A stretch of 64,000 nucleotides of DNA from the NCBI GenBank assembly GCA_035688265.1, contig DASSNE010000014.1, forward strand, positions 34,448 through 98,447. Direction: 5' to 3'. The number at the start of each line of letters is the position of its first letter. Position 1 is the stretch's first letter. Shown here piece after piece: positions 1 to 6,760 of the stretch. Made by a program: the position numbers and the translations under genes. A model generated the notes under the pieces. The model had not been told where the DNA came from. It saw only the letters and a list, made by a program, of their open reading frames with translations, and made no database searches. Source of the DNA: DASSBR01 sp035688265 (lineage in GTDB: Bacteria; Pseudomonadota; Gammaproteobacteria; Natronospirales; DASSBR01).

Positions 1-1124
1 AGCACCTCGTAGATCACCGTCGGCGCGGTGGTGATCAGATCGAGTTCGTATTCGCGCTCAAGCCTTTCCTGCACGATTTCCATGTGCAGCATGCCGAGAA
101 AGCCGCAGCGAAAACCGAAGCCGAGCGCGGTAGAGGTTTCCGGCTCGAAATACAGCGCCGCGTCGTTCAGGCGCAGCTTTTGCAGCGCTTCGCGAAAGGC
201 TTCGTAATCTTCCGCCCGGACCGGAAACAGGCCGGCGAACACGCGCGGCTGCACCTGCTTGAAGCCCGGCCACGGTTTCGCGCACGGCCGGTCCGCCGAC
301 GTAATGGTATCGCCGACCGGCGCGCCGTCGATTTCCTTGATGCCGGCGACGACAAATCCGACATCGCCGGCTTCGAGCGCATCGCCATCCGTCATCTTCG
401 GGCGAAACGCGCCGACGCGATCCACCTGGTGCGTGCGCCCGGTCGACATGACCCGCACTTTCTGGCGCGGCTCAATGCGCCCGTTCATCACGCGCACCAG
501 CGAAATCACCCCGACAAACTTGTCGAACCACGAGTCGATGATCAGCGCCTGCAGCGGCGCCTTGCGATCGCCCTTCGGCGGCGGAATCCGCTGCACGAGT
601 TGTTCGAGCAGCTCGGGCACGCCCTCGCCGGTCTTCGCGCTGACACGCACCGCGTCTCGTGCCTCGATGCCGATCACGTCCTCGATCTCAGCAATCACGC
701 GCTCGGGCTCGGCCGCCGGCAGGTCGATCTTGTTCAGCACCGGCACGACTTCCAGTCCCTCGTCAATGGCGGTGTAGCAGTTGGCGACACTTTGCGCTTC
801 GACGCCTTGCGCGGCATCCACAACCAGCAGCGCCCCTTCACAGGCCGTCAGTGAACGGGACACTTCGTAGGAAAAATCGACGTGCCCGGGGGTATCGATG
901 AAGTTCAGGCGGTAAGTCTTGCCGTCGCGTGCAGCATAATCGAGCGACACGCTCTGCGCCTTGATGGTGATGCCGCGCTCGCGCTCCAGCTCCATCGTAT
1001 CCAGTACCTGTGAGGCCATTTCGCGGTCGGTCAGCGCACCGCAGATTTCGATAAAACGGTCCGCCAGGGTGGATTTGCCGTGATCGATGTGGGCGATGAT
1101 GGAGAAGTTTCTGATGTGCTCCAT
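1..1124 (-). CDS. lepA: Elongation factor 4 (LepA), 3' end cut off by the window edge
   Basis: Translational GTPase that back-translocates or remodels stalled ribosomes. From an ATG at 1124 the minus strand stays open to the left edge (374 codons plus two bases). It begins MEHIRNFSIIAHIDHGKSTL, with the P-loop HIDHGKST and the DTPGHVDF switch motif, followed by NKIDLP and the domain II/III sequence GFRCGFLGMLHMEI. This matches the N-terminal 60% of LepA (about 600 residues). It is the last visible gene of the rpoE-rseA-rseB-mucD series, a neighbourhood also known in E. coli. No clear Shine-Dalgarno precedes the ATG. The 90-nt gap to the upstream gene holds a heptad repeat. Confidence 0.96.
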   Translation of the reverse strand, partial: MEHIRNFSIIAHIDHGKSTLADRFIEICGALTDREMASQVLDTMELERERGITIKAQSVSLDYAARDGKTYRLNFIDTPGHVDFSYEVSRSLTACEGALLVVDAAQGVEAQSVANCYTAIDEGLEVVPVLNKIDLPAAEPERVIAEIEDVIGIEARDAVRVSAKTGEGVPELLEQLVQRIPPPKGDRKAPLQALIIDSWFDKFVGVISLVRVMNGRIEPRQKVRVMSTGRTHQVDRVGAFRPKMTDGDALEAGDVGFVVAGIKEIDGAPVGDTITSADRPCAKPWPGFKQVQPRVFAGLFPVRAEDYEAFREALQKLRLNDAALYFEPETSTALGFGFRCGFLGMLHMEIVQERLEREYELDLITTAPTVIYEV

Positions 1125-1180
1125 AGAGGAGAATAATGCGCAAAGAGCGGTATTTTACACGAACGGGAGAGGGCCGAGTT

Positions 1181-1222
1181 GCTAGTCGCTAGTACAGCAC
1201 TAGCTACTCAGCACTAGCTGCT
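1181..1222. repeat. Heptad hairpin repeat, CTCAGCA/CTAGCTA family, copy A
   Basis: Repeated 7-bp units of the type CAGCACT/AGCTACT run from the lepA upstream gap into the end of the glutaredoxin-like gene. Two units on the left (GCTAGTC, GCTAGTA) are imperfectly complementary to four on the right, so a hairpin is possible. The TAG stop of the glutaredoxin-like gene (1214-1216) lies inside the repeat. The same unit types recur near 14420, 47101 and 59433. Confidence 0.7.
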
Positions 1223-1456
1223 TCCGAGATAATCTTCCAGTGCATCGTCATCCAGACGACCGTAGCACAACTCGCCATCGACTCCTGCCAGCACCGGCAC
1301 GCGCAGCCCGTAGCGCCGCGCCAGTTCCGGCGACGAATCGACGTCGACGACTTCGATTTGCACGCCGCGGCCGGCGCAGCGCGCCGCCAATTCCTGCTGC
1401 ATCGCCTCGCACAAGTGGCAGCCGGCGCGGCTGTAGAGCGTCAGCACAGCGGTCAC
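1214..1456 (-). CDS. Glutaredoxin-like thiol protein (DUF836 type)
   Basis: An 80-residue protein with a thioredoxin-fold start: a beta strand, then the redox motif CHLC (residues 13-16), then a helix, VDVDSSPELARRYGLRVPVL and a cis-Pro-type loop. It resembles the small glutaredoxin-like proteins of the DUF836 group, and its substrate is not known. The start is GTG at 1456, overlapping the mucD stop in a GTGA arrangement, so translation is probably coupled. Its position between mucD and lepA ties it to the sigma-E envelope-stress operon. The TAG stop is contributed by a heptad repeat, so the C-terminus (LGSS) may have been reshaped by that repeat. Confidence 0.8.
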   Translation of the reverse strand: MTAVLTLYSRAGCHLCEAMQQELAARCAGRGVQIEVVDVDSSPELARRYGLRVPVLAGVDGELCYGRLDDDALEDYLGSS

Positions 1457-2799
1457 GGCGCCGGCGCCCTCAGCGCGACGAAGCGCGTGCCGTCCTCGTG
1501 GCGCACCAGCACCGGCGCCAGCTTGCCGGCCTTCAGCCCGCGCTCCAGCTTGTCAAGCTGCCCGACGCTGCGTACGCGCGACCGCGCCACCCGCAGAATC
1601 ACATCGCCCGGCACGATGCCCGCACCCTTGGCGGCGCCCGAGGCGTATTGCACCAGCACGCCATGACTGATATCCAGCCGCCGGCGCTGGTCCTCGGACA
1701 GGTTGCGCGCGACGAGACCGAAGCGGTCGATGCGGCTGGTATCGACTACCAGCGCGAAATCGTCGGCTTCGTTTTTCAGCAGGCCGATCGTCACGGACAG
1801 CTGTTTGGGCACGCCGTCGCGCAGCACCGTCATCGACGTGGGTTCCCCGACGGCGGCGCGCCCGACCAGCGGCGGCAAATCGTCCGGTGCGGAAACCTTG
1901 TGGCCGCCAAAGCTGACGATGATGTCGCCGGGGCGCAGGCCGGACTGCGCGGCCGGACTTGCCTTGACGATATCGGTCACCACGGCGCCCACCGGCATCG
2001 GCATGCCCGTCGCCTGAGCCAGCGTCGGCGTCACCTGCTGCACGTTGACGCCCAGCCACCCGCGGCTGACCGCGCCATCGGCCTTGAGCTGGCGCACGAC
2101 GTCGAGTGCGAGATCGATCGGCACCGCGAACGACACGCCGGTGTAGTCGCCACTCTGGCTGTAGATTTCCGAATTAATGCCGATCACCTCGCCGGCCAGG
2201 TTCAGCAACGGCCCGCCCGAACTGCCCGGATTGATCGGCACGTCGGACTGGATGAAGGGGACGTATTTTTCGCTGGCGAGGTGCCGATCGGTCGCGCTGA
2301 CGACGCCGACGGTGATGGATTTCTGCAACCCGAACGGCGAGCCGATCGCGGCCACCCACTGGCCCGCCTTGAGCGCGTCCGAATCGCCGAGCTTCGCGGC
2401 CGGCAAGCCTTTGGCGGGAATCTTCAGCAGCGCGAGATCGCTGTCGCGGTCCGCGCCGACGATCTTGGCCTGAAAGCGGCGGCCGTCGGCCAGCGTCACC
2501 TCGACCGAGCTTGCCGCCTCGATCACGTGCGCGCAGGTGAGGATGTAGCCGTTCGCGTCAAGAATGACACCCGAACCCATCGCCGTCGCATCGTTGTCGT
2601 CGTTGCCGTTCGACGCGGCATAACCCGGCGGTGCGCCGAAACCGATACGCTCGATCCGGACATTGACGACCGACGGCGCGGCCTCGCCGGCCACCGCCGA
2701 AAAATCCGGCAGCCCCGCGGCAGCGGCGCCGCACGCGAACATCAGCAGGCACGCGGCCACGAAGCCGCGCCACGCGGCGGCGCGCGAACAGTTGATCAT
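1453..2799 (-). CDS. mucD: Periplasmic serine protease MucD/DegP family
   Basis: HtrA-type protease and chaperone that degrades misfolded periplasmic proteins and dampens the sigma-E response. The ATG at 2799 is preceded by GGGGAGGGGG. It gives 448 residues starting with a signal peptide that ends near AAAAG (about residue 29). An upstream in-frame start at 2850 would place extra residues before the signal peptide and overlap rseB, so I rejected it. The catalytic triad is visible: His91 in TCAHVIE, Asp121 in RDSDLALL, and Ser194 in NPGSSGGPL (usually GNSGGPL). Two PDZ domains follow, at about 255-345 and 355-445. It comes directly after rseB, as in Pseudomonas and Xanthomonas. Confidence 0.95.
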   Translation of the reverse strand: MINCSRAAAWRGFVAACLLMFACGAAAAGLPDFSAVAGEAAPSVVNVRIERIGFGAPPGYAASNGNDDNDATAMGSGVILDANGYILTCAHVIEAASSVEVTLADGRRFQAKIVGADRDSDLALLKIPAKGLPAAKLGDSDALKAGQWVAAIGSPFGLQKSITVGVVSATDRHLASEKYVPFIQSDVPINPGSSGGPLLNLAGEVIGINSEIYSQSGDYTGVSFAVPIDLALDVVRQLKADGAVSRGWLGVNVQQVTPTLAQATGMPMPVGAVVTDIVKASPAAQSGLRPGDIIVSFGGHKVSAPDDLPPLVGRAAVGEPTSMTVLRDGVPKQLSVTIGLLKNEADDFALVVDTSRIDRFGLVARNLSEDQRRRLDISHGVLVQYASGAAKGAGIVPGDVILRVARSRVRSVGQLDKLERGLKAGKLAPVLVRHEDGTRFVALRAPAP

Positions 2800-2833
2800 G
2801 CAATCCCCCTCCCCAGAGACAATCGCCGGAATA

Positions 2834-3847
2834 TCACTCGCGTTTGTCAATCTCCACCGACTGCGCCACGAGCTTGACCGTCGCCGCCGGAACCTCGCCG
2901 ACCACCGTAATCTGGTAGCCGTCGAGCAGACGCCCGTAGGCGTTGACGGGACCGCGGCTCGATGGTCCGCTCAGCGCATCTTTGCCATCCTTGTGCGGCG
3001 TCGCGAAAACCGACAGCGACGCGAGTCCATCAGTGAATACCAAGTGGCGCACCGGCGCATCCATATCGGCCAGATGCTGCATCTCATCAACCGTCAGCTT
3101 GTAGCCCGGCGGCAGCTCGCCGACTTTGACGGTCACATTCCGCCCCGTTCCTGCCGGCGCATCACCGGCGTCGGGCGGACGCCGAATGAAGCCGTGCGTA
3201 TCGACGCTCGGCTTGATTTCGTCGGGCGGAATCTTGTCCGGCAACTCGACGTGCGTGAACATGACCCGCTCGATCGTGGTGCCGCCTGTGCCCACCAGCT
3301 CCGAGCGCAGCAGCAGATCAGTCTTCGCATCCAGCCATAGCCGATAACCATAACGGTAATCGTCCTTCGGCTGCAGCGCGACGACGACGCAGTCACGCCC
3401 CGCGGTGCGCTGATGGCCAAGCCGCTTCAATTGATAATATTTCGACAGGTCGCGCGTATCGGAGTGCGGCGCGAGAATGATCGGAAAGCGGCTCTCCGGC
3501 CGGTAATCGTGAACGATGATCATCTGCTTGCGCGGCAGCACGCATTCGACGGACTTGTGCTTGCGGATAACCTCGCGCGGCGTGCCGGTCAGCGAGGTCA
3601 GTCTTTCCTCGTCGCCGTGCGCGTCGACCCGGTGCACGACGTGCATCGCTTCCAGTTCACCCTGGTGCAGATAGACGAAGTTGCCGGTGTAATTGAGCGA
3701 CTCCAGCGCGTGCGTCATGCGCTGCAGCAGTGTCGGCACTGACGCGGGCGCCGCCGCCGGCGTGCCGCTCGCGGCAAACGCGGGCAGCGCACCGCCCAAC
3801 AGGCCGCACCAGACGATGGCGAGGCCCGCCGCCTTGCGGCTCATCAT
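2834..3847 (-). CDS. rseB: Sigma-E regulatory protein RseB/MucB
   Basis: Periplasmic sensor that binds the anti-sigma factor RseA and shields it from proteolysis until mislocalised lipoprotein or LPS signals arrive. The protein has 337 residues, with a cleavable signal peptide ending at PAFAAS (about residue 26). It then has the MucB/RseB N-terminal large domain (LLQRMTHALESLNYTGNFVY, residues 40-59) and a C-terminal domain ending VKLVAQSVEI. Length agrees with E. coli RseB (318). The ATG at 3847 overlaps the rseA stop (ATGA), so the two are translationally coupled. Confidence 0.95.
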   Translation of the reverse strand: MMSRKAAGLAIVWCGLLGGALPAFAASGTPAAAPASVPTLLQRMTHALESLNYTGNFVYLHQGELEAMHVVHRVDAHGDEERLTSLTGTPREVIRKHKSVECVLPRKQMIIVHDYRPESRFPIILAPHSDTRDLSKYYQLKRLGHQRTAGRDCVVVALQPKDDYRYGYRLWLDAKTDLLLRSELVGTGGTTIERVMFTHVELPDKIPPDEIKPSVDTHGFIRRPPDAGDAPAGTGRNVTVKVGELPPGYKLTVDEMQHLADMDAPVRHLVFTDGLASLSVFATPHKDGKDALSGPSSRGPVNAYGRLLDGYQITVVGEVPAATVKLVAQSVEIDKRE

Positions 3848-4479
3848 TCCCGGTGACCCTCGCCGGCGCGCGGGACGCGGGTGGAGGCACGATGGTCCGC
3901 GGACGGGACGGAAGCATAGAACGTCGCCAGGTGCAGGTACGGCAGCATGCCTTGGCGCCCCAGCGTCGGCGCGTCTTCGTTATGGTCGAGCAGGTATTCG
4001 TTCAACTCGCGGCGTACGGTGGGCGAGCCCTGATCCCAGCGCACGCTGGACATGGCGGCGTAATCGAAGTTCGGGCGCGGCGCGTGCGCCTGGGGCGGCA
4101 CGACTTCGGCGGGCGCCGCGCTGCTGCCGACGGAAGTCGGCGTGCGCACCAGCATGACCGCCACGAGGCTGACCGACGCCGCGACGGCGGCGGCGCCAAT
4201 CGGCCGCAGTACCTTTATCCAGCGGCGGCTCACGGGCAGTCGTGCAGCAGGTTCGATCGTGGAATCGGCGTCGAGGGCGGCCCGGACGCGATCCGCGACG
4301 CAACCGGCGCCGGCGGTCGGAAAGCCCCGCCGCATGACTTCGCCGATGACATGATAGGCGTGCCAGCAGCCGCGCAGCTCCTCGCTGCCGCCGTACTGGC
4401 GCAGCAGCAAAGCTACCTCGCCGTGATTGAGTTCGTCGTCCGCCAGTGCGGATAATTGTTCACGCAGCCTTTCTGTCAT
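3844..4479 (-). CDS. rseA: Anti-sigma-E factor RseA/MucA
   Basis: Single-pass inner-membrane anti-sigma factor. The 211-residue protein has a cytoplasmic RseA N-terminal domain (residues 1-55, including LSALADDEL and the WHAYHVIGEVMR helix), a transmembrane helix at about 92-112 (IGAAAVAASVSLVAVMLV), and a periplasmic tail with a C-terminal helix (RRELNEYLLDHNEDA) that would contact RseB. It lies 15 nt after rpoE and overlaps rseB, the classical rpoE-rseA-rseB order. Length is close to E. coli RseA (216). Confidence 0.94.
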   Translation of the reverse strand: MTERLREQLSALADDELNHGEVALLLRQYGGSEELRGCWHAYHVIGEVMRRGFPTAGAGCVADRVRAALDADSTIEPAARLPVSRRWIKVLRPIGAAAVAASVSLVAVMLVRTPTSVGSSAAPAEVVPPQAHAPRPNFDYAAMSSVRWDQGSPTVRRELNEYLLDHNEDAPTLGRQGMLPYLHLATFYASVPSADHRASTRVPRAGEGHRE

Positions 4480-4494
4480 GGCTCAACCCACCAA

Positions 4495-5070
4495 TTATTC
4501 CAACAGCGGCTTCAGTTTGCCGCTGATTGCTTCGCGCGCCCGGAAAATCCGCGAACGCACCGTACCTACCGGACACTCCATCGCTTCGGCAATTTCCTCG
4601 TAACTCATGCCTTCCAGTTCGCGCAGCATGATTGCCGTGCGCAAGTCCTCGGGCAGGTCGGCGATCGCCCGATCGACCGTCTGCCGGATTTCCTCGGTCA
4701 GCGCCAGGTCCTCGGGTGTGTCGAGGTCGCTGACGCGGGCCTGCATGTCGTACTGATCCGGGTCCTGCAGGTCCAGCCCGTTTTCGACCGGCCGCCGATT
4801 CCTGGCAACCAGATGATTCTTGGCGGTATTGATCGCGATCCGATACAGCCAGGTATAGAACGCGCTCTCGCCGCGAAACGACGCCATCGCCCGGTAGGCC
4901 TTGATGAAGGCTTCCTGGGTCACGTCCAGCGCCTCGCTCGGGTCCGACACGTAGCGCGATACCAGCTTGACGATTTTCTGCTGGTACTTGATGACGAGCG
5001 CATCGAACGCCGCGCGGTCGCCCTGGCGCACGCGTTCGACCAGCACATCGTCGGCCGGACGCTTAGCCAT
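4495..5070 (-). CDS. rpoE: RNA polymerase sigma factor RpoE/AlgU
   Basis: Extracytoplasmic-function sigma factor for envelope stress. The ATG at 5070 gives 191 residues, the same length as E. coli RpoE, starting MAKRPADDVLVERV. A TTG two codons upstream is open but unnecessary. Region 2 is clear (QEAFIKAYRAMASFRGESAF, then TWLYRIAINTAKNHL), and region 4 has the helix-turn-helix GMSYEEIAEAMECPVGTVRS. It is the first gene of the rpoE-rseA-rseB-mucD-grx-lepA unit. Two candidate promoters lie upstream, one sigma-70-like and one sigma-E-like. Confidence 0.97.
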   Translation of the reverse strand: MAKRPADDVLVERVRQGDRAAFDALVIKYQQKIVKLVSRYVSDPSEALDVTQEAFIKAYRAMASFRGESAFYTWLYRIAINTAKNHLVARNRRPVENGLDLQDPDQYDMQARVSDLDTPEDLALTEEIRQTVDRAIADLPEDLRTAIMLRELEGMSYEEIAEAMECPVGTVRSRIFRAREAISGKLKPLLE

Positions 5071-5086
5071 CGGCAACTACACTGTC

Positions 5087-5114
5087 CATAGACAAAACCG
5101 CGAACGGATAGTTC
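5087..5114 (-). promoter_or_regulatory. Possible sigma-E autoregulatory promoter of rpoE
   Basis: On the minus strand GAACTA (5109-5114) is followed after exactly 16 nt by TCTATG (5087-5092). This fits the sigma-E pattern GAACTT-N16-TCTGA in most positions. The predicted start would leave a leader of only about ten bases before the rpoE ATG and no Shine-Dalgarno, which weakens the call. Confidence 0.35.
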
Positions 5115-5253
5115 GCGCAGTTCAGCCCGGCCAGGCGACCGTTGGTACCGATTGGTCGGTTCAATAATGTCATTGGGAAAAATGGGTGGTCATATAGCCC
5201 CAAATCGAGCATCCGCGACGGCGGGCAGCCGTCCTCTCCCCCGCGAGCCCCGC

Positions 5254-5281
5254 ATTGTAGCAGAGAGTTGGACAGCGTCAG
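5254..5281 (-). promoter_or_regulatory. Candidate sigma-70 promoter for the rpoE operon
   Basis: Minus-strand CTGACG (5276-5281), a 16-nt spacer, then TACAAT (5254-5259). The -10 differs from consensus at one position. The -35 partly overlaps the 3' end of ygfX. It would produce a leader of about 175 nt before rpoE. Confidence 0.45.
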
Positions 5282-5721
5282 GTTCGCGATCCGGCGGGAA
5301 CGATCTCGCCGTGGCGCAGGCGCGTGCGCAGGCGGCGCAACGGCGTCGACAGCACGCCGCCGTTCCACAGCAGCACCGCCGGATGATGGCGGAACTTGAG
5401 AATGACGAGGCGGGAGCCGAGGTAATAGTCTTCGAGGATGCCGACGGTCGTGCCGCGACCGTCGATGAGTCGCCAGCGGCCGTCGCTCTGCCAGACCAGC
5501 GAGCGGATCGCCCGCGGCGCCGTCCGCTTCCCGTGCACCGCCCATTGGCGCGACAGGCTCAGCACGATGCCCACCGCCAGCACCACACGCACGGCGATGC
5601 CGATGGCGAGAACAGAGATGGCCATGGCGGCCAGCACGTGGATCGCGAGCAAACACCACAGCCAGAGCGGCTGCGGCCGAATCTCAAGCTCGACGCGAGG
5701 TTCGAAGTTGTGCGACGACAT
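5278..5721 (-). CDS. ygfX: YgfX/CptA-like membrane protein
   Basis: 147 residues from the ATG at 5721. Two closely spaced transmembrane segments lie between about residues 18 and 55 (LWLWCLLAIHVLAAMAISVL and the following IGIAVRVVLAVGIVLSL). A soluble C-terminal part follows with the YgfX-type sequence WRLIDGRGTTVGILEDYYLG and LVILKFR. E. coli YgfX (CptA) is encoded next to SdhE and is reported to interact with it. Here the gene overlaps the end of sdhE by 38 nt. The toxin role reported for CptA cannot be judged from sequence. Confidence 0.78.
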   Translation of the reverse strand: MSSHNFEPRVELEIRPQPLWLWCLLAIHVLAAMAISVLAIGIAVRVVLAVGIVLSLSRQWAVHGKRTAPRAIRSLVWQSDGRWRLIDGRGTTVGILEDYYLGSRLVILKFRHHPAVLLWNGGVLSTPLRRLRTRLRHGEIVPAGSRT

Positions 5722-5926
5722 CAATCGTGGCTGCGTCGCCCGGTTCCTCGCGCCCGGTGACGTAGTCAAGGAGTTGCGGATCGGGCAGCATCAGCAGCTC
5801 GGCGAATACATCGCGTTCGCGCTGCGGCGCGGCATCGTACCGGTTGGCCAGGTAGCCTTCCAGCAGCACGTCAAGCTCCTTCATGCCGCGGCGGCAGTGC
5901 CACCTGAGGCGGCCCTTGTCGTTCAA
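5684..5926 (-). CDS. sdhE: Succinate dehydrogenase flavinylation factor SdhE
   Basis: Small assembly factor that promotes covalent attachment of FAD to SdhA. 80 residues, with the family's RGMKELD motif (residues 13-19, equivalent to the conserved RGxxE), followed by a helical body rich in acidic residues (LLMLPDPQLLDYVTG). The start is TTG at 5926, overlapping the sdhB stop (TTGA). A rare start codon with direct stop overlap suggests production depends on sdhB translation. No ATG is available until the internal Met within RGMKELD. Confidence 0.88.
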   Translation of the reverse strand: MNDKGRLRWHCRRGMKELDVLLEGYLANRYDAAPQRERDVFAELLMLPDPQLLDYVTGREEPGDAATIDVVAQLRTSRRA

Positions 5927-6705
5927 ATCCGGCGATCCGACAGCGCCCGCTTGATTTCGCCGATCGCCTTGGCCGGGTTGAGGCCCTTGGGGCAGACGTT
6001 GGCGCAGTTCATGATGGTGTGGCAGCGGTAGAGCTTGAACGGGTCCTCGAGCGCGTCGAGCCGCTCGCCGGTGGCTTCGTCGCGGGTATCGGCGATCCAC
6101 CGGTAGGCTTGCAGCAGTGCCGCCGGGCCAAGGTAGCGGTCCGGGTTCCACCAGTAACTTGGGCAGGCGGTCGAACAGCACGCGCAGAGGATGCATTCGT
6201 AGAGGCCGTTGAGCTTGTCACGATCTTCGGGCGACTGCAGTTGTTCGCTGTCCGCCGGCGGCGGCGTCTGCGTCTTGATCCACGGCTCGATCGACGCGTA
6301 CTGCGCATAGAAGCGGTCGAGGTCGGGCACCAGGTCCTTGATGACCGGCATGTGCGGCAGCGGGTAGACCTTGACCTCGCCCTTGCAGTCTTCGATTGCG
6401 GTGGTGCAGGCCAGGCCGTTGCTGCCGTTCATGTTCATCGCGCAGGACCCGCAGACGCCTTCGCGGCACGAGCGGCGCAGGGTCAGCGTGGAGTCGATTT
6501 CGTTTTTGATCTTGAGCAGTGCGTCGAGCACCATCGGCCCGCACTTGTCGAGGTCGACTTCGTAAGTGTCCGTGCGCGGCCGTTCGCCGGAGTCGGGATC
6601 GTAGCGGTAAATCTTGAACCGCTTGACGTTCCTGGCGCCTTCGGGCGCGGGGTGAAGTTTGCCTTTGCCGATCTTTGAGTTTTTCGGTAGTGTGAATTGC
6701 GCCAT
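5923..6705 (-). CDS. sdhB: Succinate dehydrogenase iron-sulfur subunit
   Basis: Electron-transfer subunit of complex II. 260 residues with the plant-type [2Fe-2S] motif CREGVCGSCAMNMNG (about residue 80) and two C-terminal cysteine clusters, CILCACCSTACPSYWW and CHTIMNCANVCPKGLNP, for the [4Fe-4S] and [3Fe-4S] centres. The start is preceded by GGAG eight bases upstream. The 55-nt gap from sdhA contains one of the five-heptad repeats. TGA at 5923-5925 overlaps the sdhE start. Confidence 0.98.
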   Translation of the reverse strand: MAQFTLPKNSKIGKGKLHPAPEGARNVKRFKIYRYDPDSGERPRTDTYEVDLDKCGPMVLDALLKIKNEIDSTLTLRRSCREGVCGSCAMNMNGSNGLACTTAIEDCKGEVKVYPLPHMPVIKDLVPDLDRFYAQYASIEPWIKTQTPPPADSEQLQSPEDRDKLNGLYECILCACCSTACPSYWWNPDRYLGPAALLQAYRWIADTRDEATGERLDALEDPFKLYRCHTIMNCANVCPKGLNPAKAIGEIKRALSDRRI

Positions 6706-6724
6706 CTTTAAATCTCCAATTCTT

Positions 6725-6759
6725 CCCGAGTCCCGAACCCCGAATTCCGAATCCCGATC
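6725..6759. repeat. Five-heptad repeat (CCCGAAT family), sdhA-sdhB gap
   Basis: Exactly five 7-bp units in a row: CCCGAGT, CCCGAAC, CCCGAAT, TCCGAAT, CCCGATC, preceded by TCTT. It starts two bases after the sdhA stop in transcription order. The same 35-bp architecture recurs at 38039-38073 and 44538-44572, with the same orientation relative to the genes. Confidence 0.8.
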
Positions 6760-6760
6760 T

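Noticed and set aside
84..2877. Long plus-strand frames (256 and 545 codons) rich in Arg and His over lepA and mucD
   Set aside because: They are antisense to clearly conserved genes and have the Arg/His/Ala composition produced by reading GC-rich genes on the wrong strand.
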